Assembly (NCBI GenBank): GCA_003526525.1 | Contig: DPVV01000367.1 | Location: 1 to 6,758 of the forward strand | Source of the DNA: Lachnoclostridium phytofermentans | GTDB taxonomy: Bacteria > Bacillota > Clostridia > Lachnospirales > Lachnospiraceae | DNA length: 6,758 bases | Direction: 5' to 3' | Part shown: positions 1 through 6,758 of the stretch, piece after piece | Position numbering within the stretch: the stretch's first letter is position 1 | How the letters are laid out: each line of letters opens with the position of its first letter | Translations under genes and position numbers: made by a program | Notes under the pieces: generated by a model | Told to the model about the DNA's origin: nothing | What the model saw: the letters and a program-made list of their open reading frames with translations, nothing else | Database searches by the model: none

Positions 1-41
1 TCAAGTGCTTTTTGCTCCAAACTTCACACTTAGGGGTTGCG

Positions 42-64
42 AAAAGCGCTCTACGAGCGCTTTT
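42..64 (-). terminator. Hairpin just after dnaK: probable terminator or attenuator
   Basis: A perfect inverted repeat has arms AAAAGCGCTC and GAGCGCTTTT around a 3-base loop, 7 bases beyond the dnaK stop codon. Read on the minus strand, the 3' arm ends in only four T's and then CGC, so termination may be partial. That would suit attenuation before a downstream dnaJ outside the window. On the plus strand the same stem is followed by five T's, so it could also stop transcripts arriving from the left. The stem is seen directly; its role is inferred. Confidence 0.55.
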
Positions 65-71
65 TGCTCAA

Positions 72-1948
<1,877 letters not shown>

Positions 1949-1975
1949 AATTTTTTATAGAAATCTATTTATTGA

Positions 1976-2006
1976 GGACAAGGAATGCAATAACATTCTC
2001 CTGTTC
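1976..2006 (-). other. Stem-loop in the dnaK leader (possible mRNA processing or stability element)
   Basis: Arms 1976-1987 and 1994-2006 can pair over about 11 base pairs, with one mismatch and one bulged base, around the 6-base loop at 1988-1993. In the transcript the structure lies about 27 bases before the dnaK Shine-Dalgarno. No U-tract follows it, so it does not look like a terminator. A role in protecting or processing the dnaK part of the message is inferred. Intercistronic cleavage is known in the Bacillus subtilis hrcA operon, though reported there between hrcA and grpE. Confidence 0.4.
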
Positions 2007-2057
2007 TATAAAATAACCAATTTATTTATTCCAATGTATATCATCTTTCATCAAATA

Positions 2058-2097
2058 TTATTTGATTCAATGTTATTTGATTCAATGTTATTTGATT
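2058..2097. repeat. 15-bp tandem repeat, about 2.7 copies, in the grpE-dnaK spacer
   Basis: The unit TTATTTGATTCAATG occurs at 2058-2072 and again, identical, at 2073-2087. A third copy matches for its first 10 bases (2088-2097). The first copy also overlaps a short inverted repeat, ATCAAAT (2050-2056) with ATTTGAT (2060-2066). The repeats lie in a 212-base untranslated spacer that is otherwise AT-rich. The function is unknown; replication slippage is a sufficient explanation. Confidence 0.85.
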
Positions 2098-2105
2098 AGT
2101 TTTTT

Positions 2106-2126
2106 GTAAGGTAATAAATTACTTAC
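2106..2126 (-). other. AT-rich stem-loop after grpE
   Basis: In the transcript, GTAAGTAA can pair with TTAC-CTTAC across one bulged C and a small loop, about 20 bases after the grpE stop. The bases that follow in the direction of transcription are A's, not U's, so this is not an intrinsic terminator of grpE. It may shield the 3' end of an hrcA-grpE message if the transcript is cut in this spacer. The stability is modest because the stem is AT-rich. Confidence 0.3.
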
Positions 2127-2146
2127 TCAAAAACTACAGGACTATC

Positions 2147-2815
2147 TTAATTTACTACTTTTACCATGCTGTGTCTAACCACAGATTCACGGTACATATA
2201 TCCTTTTTGGAATTCTTCTGATACAATGTTTTCACCGTATTCCTCATCTTCTGAATGCATAACTGCATTATGGAAATCAGGATCAAATTCCTTTCCTACT
2301 GCTTCGATTTGCTTTACACCAGCAGCTTCTAATGTAGTAACAAGTTGTTTGTAGATTTTCTCAATCCCTTGAACAAAAGCACTTTCTTTCTCTTCTATTG
2401 TTACGGCAGCTAATCCACGTTCAAAATTATCAATCACTGGAAGGATACGTTCAATAATATCTTTTGCTCCAATTTCAAACATCTGAGATTTTTCTTTTTC
2501 TGTACGTTTTCTGAAATTTTCAAACTCTGCCATATTACGCATTAACCGGTCGGTTAATTCATCAATCTTTTCATCCTTTTTGTCTTTCTTTTCTTTCTTC
2601 TTAAAAAAGGACTTTTTCTCTTTTGAACCATCCTCTGATGCAGTATCTTCTTCATAAACTTCTTCACTTGCATCTTCGTTTTCTGTGGTATCCTCTACTT
2701 CCGATTGATTCTCCTGGTCGATAGCTTCTGAAGCTTTGTTTGTTTTTTCAATATCCTTTTCCATATCTTCCACTTCATCTGCCATCAGATCTTTTAAATC
2801 CATGTTATCCGCCAC
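2147..2815 (-). CDS. grpE: GrpE, nucleotide exchange factor of DnaK
   Basis: Cytosolic co-chaperone, active as a dimer, that releases ADP from DnaK and so resets the chaperone cycle. The 222-residue protein has an acidic, probably disordered N-terminal part (about 1-65), then a lysine-rich stretch (about 65-83). A long helix for dimerisation follows (about 84-135, including RNMAEFENFRKRTEKEK), and then the beta-domain with the GrpE signature from DPDFHNAVMH (178-187) to GYMYRESVVRHSMVKV (205-220). It is longer than the roughly 190-200 residues of B. subtilis and E. coli GrpE because of the N-terminal extension. The start chosen is GTG at 2813-2815, because AAGGGTGA lies 7 bases upstream. The in-frame ATG four codons later lacks a comparable site. 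It begins 21 bases after hrcA and is clearly co-transcribed with it. Confidence 0.97.
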   Translation of the reverse strand: MADNMDLKDLMADEVEDMEKDIEKTNKASEAIDQENQSEVEDTTENEDASEEVYEEDTASEDGSKEKKSFFKKKEKKDKKDEKIDELTDRLMRNMAEFENFRKRTEKEKSQMFEIGAKDIIERILPVIDNFERGLAAVTIEEKESAFVQGIEKIYKQLVTTLEAAGVKQIEAVGKEFDPDFHNAVMHSEDEEYGENIVSEEFQKGYMYRESVVRHSMVKVVN

Positions 2816-2822
2816 GTTTATG

Positions 2823-2830
2823 TCACCCTT
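2823..2830 (-). promoter_or_regulatory. Ribosome binding site deciding the GTG start of grpE
   Basis: AAGGGTGA, partly complementary to the 3' end of 16S rRNA, sits 7 bases before the GTG codon and just after the hrcA stop. The spacing favours GTG over the ATG 12 bases downstream. Confidence 0.6.
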
Positions 2831-2836
2831 CTTTCT

Positions 2837-3874
2837 TTATCTATCATTGTCTTTCTTAAATATATCATCCAACTGACACATTAGGTTTTGCAGTGTACTT
2901 ACTACCTTATCATAATCCATTCTCTTCGGGCCAATGATACCAATTTTACCATAGACACCTTCTTCAATTTGATAGGTTGCAGTAACTACTGCACAATCCT
3001 TCATTGAGTCTACCGGGGTTTCATTCCCAATGTAAACTTGTATCCCTCGGTTTTCACCGCTGGAAACTTCATTGTTCATAAGATTCGTCAGTTGCTTTTT
3101 TTCCTCTAAAGTGTAGAGTAATTCGCTGGCTTTCTCCATGTCATTCAGTTCTGGATATTTAAGAATATTCGTTGCTCCACTGGTAAATATCTGAATATCA
3201 TCTTCTTCACTAATGGCTTGTGCAACCGCATCTAAAATATCGCTAACCACGGAGCTATGTTCTGCCGCTTGTTCCTTCATTTTACGGATTAAAGCAAGAT
3301 TAATTTCACTTAAATCCAAACCTTGTAGGAACGTATTTAATACAATGTTTAATTTTAGAAGTGTTTCCTTATCTAATGGTTCCGCAATAGCAATTATCTT
3401 ATTCTTTACAATATTGCCTTCTAGAACAATTATTGTTAGAATTTGCGTCATATCAACTTCTGAAACTTGAAGGAATTTAACCTTTCTAGAACGATATTGC
3501 GGGGATGTCACCATCGTTGCATAATTCGTATTTACAGCAAGAAGTCTTGCAACTTGCTGTAGTAAGGTTTCCATCTTATCAGCCTTTTCAAGCAACATCT
3601 CTCGCATGTTTTCGACCTCGGTTACCTTATCCTCCATCATGGTATCCACATAAAGTCGATACCCCTTATCTGATGGGATTCGTCCAGCAGAGGTATGCGG
3701 CTGAATGATGTAGCCTAATTCTTCTAAGTCAGCCATTTCGTTTCGAATGGTTGCAGAACTTAGATTTAAATCCGTATACTTCGAAATTGTTCTAGAACCG
3801 ACAGGTTCGCCAGTTTCTAAATAATTTCGAATTATAGCTTGTAAAATTCTAAGCTTTCTGTCATCTAACTGCAC
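2837..3874 (-). CDS. hrcA: Heat-inducible transcription repressor HrcA
   Basis: DNA-binding repressor of class I heat-shock genes. It binds the CIRCE operator as a dimer, and in B. subtilis its folding state is tuned by GroEL. The 345-residue product has the usual length. It has an N-terminal winged helix-turn-helix (about 5-76; GEPVGSRTISK at 22-32, SSATIRNEMADLEELG at 39-54), followed by the conserved HTSAGRIPSDKGYRLYVD (60-77). The central dimerisation and GAF-like part follows, and the conserved C-terminal IGPKRMDYDKVVSTL is at 314-328. The start is GTG at 3872-3874, with AAGGAGG 5 bases upstream. An ATG two bases earlier is out of frame and closes after three codons. The gene is first in the operon, about 138 nt from the predicted transcription start. 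The perfect CIRCE upstream implies autoregulation. Confidence 0.97.
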   Translation of the reverse strand: MQLDDRKLRILQAIIRNYLETGEPVGSRTISKYTDLNLSSATIRNEMADLEELGYIIQPHTSAGRIPSDKGYRLYVDTMMEDKVTEVENMREMLLEKADKMETLLQQVARLLAVNTNYATMVTSPQYRSRKVKFLQVSEVDMTQILTIIVLEGNIVKNKIIAIAEPLDKETLLKLNIVLNTFLQGLDLSEINLALIRKMKEQAAEHSSVVSDILDAVAQAISEEDDIQIFTSGATNILKYPELNDMEKASELLYTLEEKKQLTNLMNNEVSSGENRGIQVYIGNETPVDSMKDCAVVTATYQIEEGVYGKIGIIGPKRMDYDKVVSTLQNLMCQLDDIFKKDNDR

Positions 3875-3879
3875 ATTAC

Positions 3880-3886
3880 CCTCCTT
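3880..3886 (-). promoter_or_regulatory. Ribosome binding site deciding the GTG start of hrcA
   Basis: AAGGAGG lies 5 bases before the GTG start. The alternative ATG at 3874-3876 overlaps the GTG codon in another frame, would be only 3 bases from the site, and reads ATG TGC AGT TAG, so it cannot encode HrcA. Confidence 0.8.
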
Positions 3887-3936
3887 CTCAAACCAAGATC
3901 GTTTGTATATTCTTGCAAGTGGTTATTGCATTGAAG

Positions 3937-3973
3937 AAACGGGATTAATTCAAAACTTTCGAATCTTCCGTTT
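3937..3973 (-). other. Possible two-part stem in the hrcA leader
   Basis: Outer arms AAACGG (3937-3942) and CCGTTT (3968-3973) enclose an inner near-palindrome at 3948-3964, whose arms 3948-3954 and 3958-3964 pair with one wobble. The structure lies between CIRCE and the hrcA ribosome site, 51 bases or more from the latter, so it does not directly hide it. Whether it matters for message stability is unknown. Confidence 0.3.
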
Positions 3974-3977
3974 TTAT

Positions 3978-4008
3978 TGTTAGCACTCATTGAGGTAGAG
4001 TGCTAACA
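3978..4008. promoter_or_regulatory. CIRCE operator (HrcA binding site)
   Basis: A perfect copy of the consensus TTAGCACTC-N9-GAGTGCTAA lies at 3980-4006. The symmetry extends by two more bases on each side (TGTTAGCACTC and GAGTGCTAACA), giving 11-bp arms. It lies just downstream of the predicted transcription start of hrcA, the usual position, where bound HrcA blocks initiation or escape. It is the only CIRCE seen in the window, so grpE and dnaK would be controlled through read-through from here. Confidence 0.98.
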
Positions 4009-4019
4009 TCTTTATACAT

Positions 4020-4048
4020 AAAATATCACTATTAAAATCGTTTGTCAA
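4020..4048 (-). promoter_or_regulatory. Sigma-A type promoter of the hrcA-grpE-dnaK operon
   Basis: A consensus -35 box TTGACA (4043-4048) is followed after exactly 17 bases by TATTTT (4020-4025) as the -10 box. The predicted start is near 4012-4014, a few bases before CIRCE. The -10 box is only 4 of 6 to consensus, but the perfect -35, the spacing and the adjoining operator make the assignment strong. A nearby TATAAA is too far from the -35 box to serve. Confidence 0.85.
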
Positions 4049-4246
4049 CTCCTATTTTAAGAAAATACATTAAAATTTCATGAGGAACTTGCATTTTAAT
4101 AAAAAAGATATCATCCGTTTGAATTTTTTTGTCATTGATTTTACAGTAGAAATTTTAGATATAACATCCTGTAAATTTATATCATCCTGTAATATTTTAG
4201 ATATATCAACCTGTAAATATTTTAGATATATCATCCTGTAAATATT
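4049..4246. other. AT-rich spacer between hemW and the hrcA promoter
   Basis: Together with the leader of hrcA this forms a stretch of 372 bases without a gene. Its hemW-proximal half is the tandem repeat described separately. The rest is AT-rich, with only short A/T inverted repeats such as TTAAAAT and ATTTTAA. I see no convincing intrinsic terminator for hemW and no ORF with a ribosome site on either strand, so some transcription from lepA-hemW may enter the hrcA operon. Confidence 0.6.
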
Positions 4247-4270
4247 TTAGATATCCGTATCATCCAGTAA
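4152..4270. repeat. Tandem repeat of about 25 bp that begins with the 3' end of hemW
   Basis: Units on the plus strand follow the pattern ATTTTAGATATATC then ATCCTGTAAAT. They are at 4244-4270 (contains the hemW stop and last codons, with 4 extra bases), 4219-4243 and 4194-4218 (25 bp each, differing by one base), 4175-4193 (shortened, lacking TAGAT) and 4152-4174 (23 bp). The unit nearest the gene is coding and the others are untranslated, so the array looks like successive duplication of the gene's tail followed by decay. There are no unique spacers between units, so it is not a CRISPR array. Confidence 0.85.
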
Positions 4271-5410
4271 AAATTCCGCTAATACCTGATTGCTTACATC
4301 AATACCTATATCTGTAAGAGAAACATGATCCTCATCTATCTTTAATAGGCCATTCTTTTGTAACTGCATTAGCTTCGTGCCATAGATTTCCTCCATGGAA
4401 ATCAAAAATTGCTGTTTAAATTCCTTTTTACTAACACCTTTACTAAGACGCAGTCCAAGAAACATAAACTCTTCCATTTCAGCATACTTACTAAGTACCT
4501 CTTCTACTTGTCTTACCTCTAAGGAGGAGTTTAATGCTTTCACATAATCGTTTATAGCATCAAAATTGCGATATCTAACATGATCTATGAAAGAGGAAGC
4601 ACCAAGACCTAACCCTAAGTATTCCATCCTTTTCCAATACCCGATATTATGAAGGCATTCCCTCCCTGGTTTTGCATAATTAGATATTTCATATCGATTG
4701 TAACCTGACGAATGCAGTATCTCCTTTGTATGTTCGTACATTAATCTATCAAGTATCACATCCGGAATGGCATCCTTTTCTTCCCCGTGTTCTGAGAATC
4801 TTTCATAAAAGGAAGTCCCTTCTTCTAAGATGAGGCTATATGCTGATATATGCTCCGGCTCTAACTTAAGGACCTTCTCTAATGTAGTTTCATAGGATTC
4901 TAAGGTCTGATAAGGTAGAGCGGACATTAAATCTATATTGATATTTTGAAAACCAACTTCTCTTGCATGTTCATAATTTTCCACAAATTCCTCAAAAGTA
5001 TGAATTCTTCCTAATAATCTTAACTCTTCATTATTCGCACTTTGTAGTCCGAAACTCAATCGGTTAATCCCAAGAGTATAATAACCGAAAAGCTTATCTT
5101 TCGTAACAGTACCTGGATTACATTCTATCGTAATCTCACAAGTAGATACGATTTCAAAACATTCCTTTATCGTATCAAAAATTCGTCCAAACTGCTCTAG
5201 AGGTAAAAGAGAAGGAGTCCCTCCTCCAAAGAATATCGAGACAACTCGGTATTCTAAAGGAAGTGACCCCTGACTTTTAATCTCTTTACACAAGAAATCA
5301 GTATACTTTAACATCTCATCTTGACTTGCTGGTCCAGATAAGAAATCGCAGTAGTTACATTTTCTTGCACAGAATGGAATGTGAATATAAAGTTCTAAAT
5401 CTTTTTTCAT
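4247..5410 (-). CDS. hemW: Radical SAM protein HemW (heme chaperone, HemN-like)
   Basis: Member of the HemN/HemW radical SAM family, often annotated as oxygen-independent coproporphyrinogen III oxidase. HemW proteins are now regarded as heme-binding proteins that deliver heme. From this start (387 aa) the [4Fe-4S] motif CARKCNYC is at residues 14-21 and is followed by DF. The fourth cysteine typical of true HemN (CxxxCxxCxC) is thus missing, as expected of HemW. The SAM-binding GGGTPS (62-67), ECNPG (96-100) and the HNxxYW heme motif as HNIGYW (254-259) are present, then a winged-helix-like C-terminal part. The start is uncertain. I chose the ATG that gives MKKDLELYIHIPFC, matching family N-termini. 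The frame is open with ATGs at 5422, 5431 and up to 5473 (408 aa), but none has a strong ribosome site. The stop lies within a tandem repeat. It sits between lepA and hrcA, as in many Firmicutes. Confidence 0.93.
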   Translation of the reverse strand: MKKDLELYIHIPFCARKCNYCDFLSGPASQDEMLKYTDFLCKEIKSQGSLPLEYRVVSIFFGGGTPSLLPLEQFGRIFDTIKECFEIVSTCEITIECNPGTVTKDKLFGYYTLGINRLSFGLQSANNEELRLLGRIHTFEEFVENYEHAREVGFQNINIDLMSALPYQTLESYETTLEKVLKLEPEHISAYSLILEEGTSFYERFSEHGEEKDAIPDVILDRLMYEHTKEILHSSGYNRYEISNYAKPGRECLHNIGYWKRMEYLGLGLGASSFIDHVRYRNFDAINDYVKALNSSLEVRQVEEVLSKYAEMEEFMFLGLRLSKGVSKKEFKQQFLISMEEIYGTKLMQLQKNGLLKIDEDHVSLTDIGIDVSNQVLAEFLLDDTDI

Positions 5411-5462
5411 TCTAATAATCATGCCTTTCATAGCCTGCAAACTTTGGGCTGCAAGCACAATA

Positions 5463-5549
5463 TTAACACCCATTCATTCCAGCGCTTATGCGCTTTTTCA
5501 TAACTAAATTAAATATATTGTACTTTATATTACTGACCAATATCGTCAT
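5463..5549 (-). CDS. Possible 28-codon leader ORF upstream of hemW
   Basis: ATG at 5547-5549 is preceded by AAGGAAAG and opens a frame of 28 codons ending at TAA 5463-5465, beginning MTILVSNIKYNIFNLV and ending AGMNGC. It overlaps the longest hemW frame by 11 bases and stops before the preferred hemW start. The Shine-Dalgarno-like sequence is better than that of any hemW start but is close to its ATG. I recognise no family. It may be chance in an AT-rich spacer, or a leader whose translation is coupled to hemW. Confidence 0.2.
   Translation of the reverse strand: MTILVSNIKYNIFNLVMKKRISAGMNGC
5481..5498 (+). other. Small GCGC hairpin with T-run in the lepA-hemW spacer
   Basis: AGCGC (5481-5485) and GCGCT (5490-5494) form a 5-bp stem around TTAT, followed on the plus strand by a run of T's to 5498. 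In that direction it resembles a minimal intrinsic terminator, but no plus-strand gene is seen. In the hemW direction the T-run is on the wrong side, so it would not end lepA transcripts and would instead fold in the hemW leader. It shares GCGCTTTTT with the hairpin after dnaK. Confidence 0.35.
5512..5540 (-). promoter_or_regulatory. Weak candidate promoter for hemW
   Basis: TATATT (5512-5517; 5 of 6 to the -10 consensus) lies 17 bases from TTGGTC (5535-5540; only 3 of 6 to the -35 consensus). In an AT-rich spacer such matches arise easily. If real, transcription would start near 5505, just before the GCGC hairpin and inside the possible leader ORF, giving a hemW leader of about 95 nt. Confidence 0.25.
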
Positions 5550-5579
5550 CTTTCCTTGTATGGCTTGTCGTACTATCTC

Positions 5580-6758
5580 CTAGTCCTCATCTAACTTTAA
5601 CACGCTCATGAAGGCCTTTTGTGGGATCTCAACGTTACCAATCTGGCGCATACGTTTCTTTCCTTCCTTCTGTTTTTCAAGAAGTTTTCTCTTACGGGAG
5701 ATATCACCACCATAACATTTTGCAAGTACGTCTTTTCGCATTGCCTTAACTGTTTCACGAGCTATAACTTTACTTCCAACAGCCGCTTGAATCGGGATTT
5801 CAAATAAATGTCTAGGAATTTCATCCTTTAGCTTTTCACACATTCTTCTGCCACGTTCATAAGAAGATTCTCCGTGTACAATAAAGGATAGAGCATCGAC
5901 TTCTTCTTTATTAATAAGAATGTCTAGTTTCACTAATTCACTTGGAACATATCCCTTCATCTCGTAATCAAAGGATGCATAACCTCTGGATCTTGATTTT
6001 AAAGCATCAAAGAAATCATAAATAATTTCATTTAACGGTAAATCATAACGAAGTAATGCTCTAGTAGATTCTATATACTCCATTCCAAGGTAAATACCAC
6101 GACGTTCCTGACAAAGAGTCATAATCGCTCCTACAAATTCTGTAGTAACCATGATCTCTGCTTTTACCATAGGCTCTTCCATATTCTCAATCTCAGATGG
6201 ATCTGGTAAATTAGATGGGTTTGTTATCTCTAACATCTCTCCATTGGTTTTATAAACTTTATAAATAACGCTTGGTGCGGTAGTTACGAGGTCTAAGTTA
6301 TATTCTCTCTCCAAACGCTCCTGAATAATTTCAAGATGCAACAAACCAAGGAATCCACAACGGAAACCAAATCCAAGCGCAACAGAGGTCTCTGGTTCAA
6401 ATTGAAGAGAAGCATCATTTAACTGTAATTTTTCTAAAGCATCACGAAGGTCTGGATACTTTGCACCATCCGCTGGATACATACCGCAGTACACCATTGG
6501 ATTTACTTTCTTATATCCTGGTAGCGGAGTAGTACAAGGATTCTCTGCATCGGTTACGGTATCACCTACACGAGTGTCCTTAACATTTTTTAAACTTGCT
6601 GTAATATATCCTACCATACCTGCAGATAATTCTTCCGCTGGGATAAACTGTCCAGGTCCAAAAATACCAAGCTCAACTACATCTGCAGTTGCACCAGTAG
6701 CCATCATCTTGAGCGTTGTTCCCTTCTTAACAGTACCCTCCATAACCCTACAAAAAAT
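5580..6758 (-). CDS. lepA: Elongation factor 4 (LepA), C-terminal part, cut by the window edge
   Basis: Ribosome-associated translational GTPase of the EF-G family. It has been linked to back-translocation and to efficient 30S assembly or initiation. The frame stays open to the last base, and the codons before the first ATG (IFCRV) continue the family's domain II. The gene therefore starts outside the window; an internal ATG at 6741-6743 is not the start. About 392 of roughly 600 residues are present. Visible are the end of the domain II barrel (EGTVKKG, MMATG), domain III with [16 protein letters not shown] (about 129-144), the EF-G-like domain V with [15 protein letters not shown] (about 207-221) and [12 protein letters not shown] (about 255-266). 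The LepA-specific C-terminal domain ends with [20 protein letters not shown] (about 348-367) and [11 protein letters not shown]. The N-terminal GTPase domain is missing only because of the edge. The stop is TAG. Confidence 0.97.
   Translation of the reverse strand: MFCRVMEGTVKKGTTLKMMATGATADVVELGIFGPGQFIPAEELSAGMVGYITASLKNVKDTRVGDTVTDAENPCTTPLPGYKKVNPMVYCGMYPADGAKYPDLRDALEKLQLNDASLQFEPETSVALGFGFRCGFLGLLHLEIIQERLEREYNLDLVTTAPSVIYKVYKTNGEMLEITNPSNLPDPSEIENMEEPMVKAEIMVTTEFVGAIMTLCQERRGIYLGMEYIESTRALLRYDLPLNEIIYDFFDALKSRSRGYASFDYEMKGYVPSELVKLDILINKEEVDALSFIVHGESSYERGRRMCEKLKDEIPRHLFEIPIQAAVGSKVIARETVKAMRKDVLAKCYGGDISRKRKLLEKQKEGKKRMRQIGNVEIPQKAFMSVLKLDED

Noticed and set aside
1..71. Start of dnaJ
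   Set aside because: The 71 bases after the dnaK stop contain hairpin sequence and no start codon with a ribosome site on the minus strand; dnaJ, if present, lies beyond the edge.
2005..2034. Promoter for dnaK alone: TTGGAA, 18 bases, TATAGA
   Set aside because: Each box is only 4 of 6 to consensus in an AT-rich spacer. The -10 box overlaps the hairpin arm and there is no second CIRCE, so the evidence is too weak to list.
3213..3708. Plus-strand frames of 85 and 67 codons inside hrcA
   Set aside because: They are fully antisense to a conserved gene, with no ribosome site and no recognisable domain.
3865..3876. ATG at 3874-3876 as the hrcA start or a mini ORF
   Set aside because: It is out of frame with hrcA and closes after three codons; the GTG in frame has the better Shine-Dalgarno spacing.
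4152..4270. CRISPR array
   Set aside because: The units are directly adjacent with no unique spacers, are AT-rich and degenerate, and one unit is the coding end of hemW.
6741..6743. ATG at 6743 as the true start of lepA or a shortened lepA
   Set aside because: The frame continues upstream to the window edge with family-typical residues, so this is an internal methionine of domain II.

Overview
The window is an AT-rich, low-GC Gram-positive chromosomal segment. All five recognisable protein genes lie on the minus strand, in the order lepA (5' end missing), hemW, hrcA, grpE, dnaK when read from the right edge to the left. This is the conserved Firmicutes block around the class I heat-shock operon. 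The Gram-positive form of DnaK, the CIRCE operator, the strong AGGAGG ribosome sites and the style of the proteins fit a clostridium, most likely a Lachnospiraceae member close to Clostridium (Lachnoclostridium) phytofermentans. That species-level guess comes from family resemblance and was not searched.

Layout from right to left: lepA runs off the right edge with about 392 C-terminal codons present. A spacer of about 170 bases (to the preferred hemW start) holds a small GCGC hairpin, a weak promoter candidate and a possible 28-codon leader ORF, which make the hemW start uncertain. hemW follows. Its last codons and stop are the first unit of a decayed tandem repeat of about 25 bp that runs into the next spacer. 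The 372-base gap between hemW and hrcA has no gene. It holds the repeat array, a good sigma-A type promoter, a perfect CIRCE operator just downstream of the predicted start site, and a leader of about 138 nt with a foldable stem. hrcA (GTG start) and grpE (GTG start) are 21 bases apart. A 212-base spacer with two hairpins and a 15-bp tandem repeat separates grpE from dnaK (ATG start, strong Shine-Dalgarno). Immediately after the dnaK stop is a perfect 10-bp stem, probably a terminator or attenuator. dnaJ, the usual next gene, is not in the window.

How the genes work together: HrcA should repress its own operon through CIRCE. GrpE is the nucleotide exchange factor of the DnaK chaperone encoded next to it. 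LepA (EF4) and HemW are commonly found upstream of this operon in Firmicutes. They act in ribosome function and heme delivery, not directly in the chaperone cycle. The coding content is ordinary core genome and I found no sign of a novel multi-gene system. The points worth a second look are all in the spacers: the tandem duplication of the hemW tail, the leader ORF and start problem of hemW, and the repeat- and hairpin-rich grpE-dnaK spacer.
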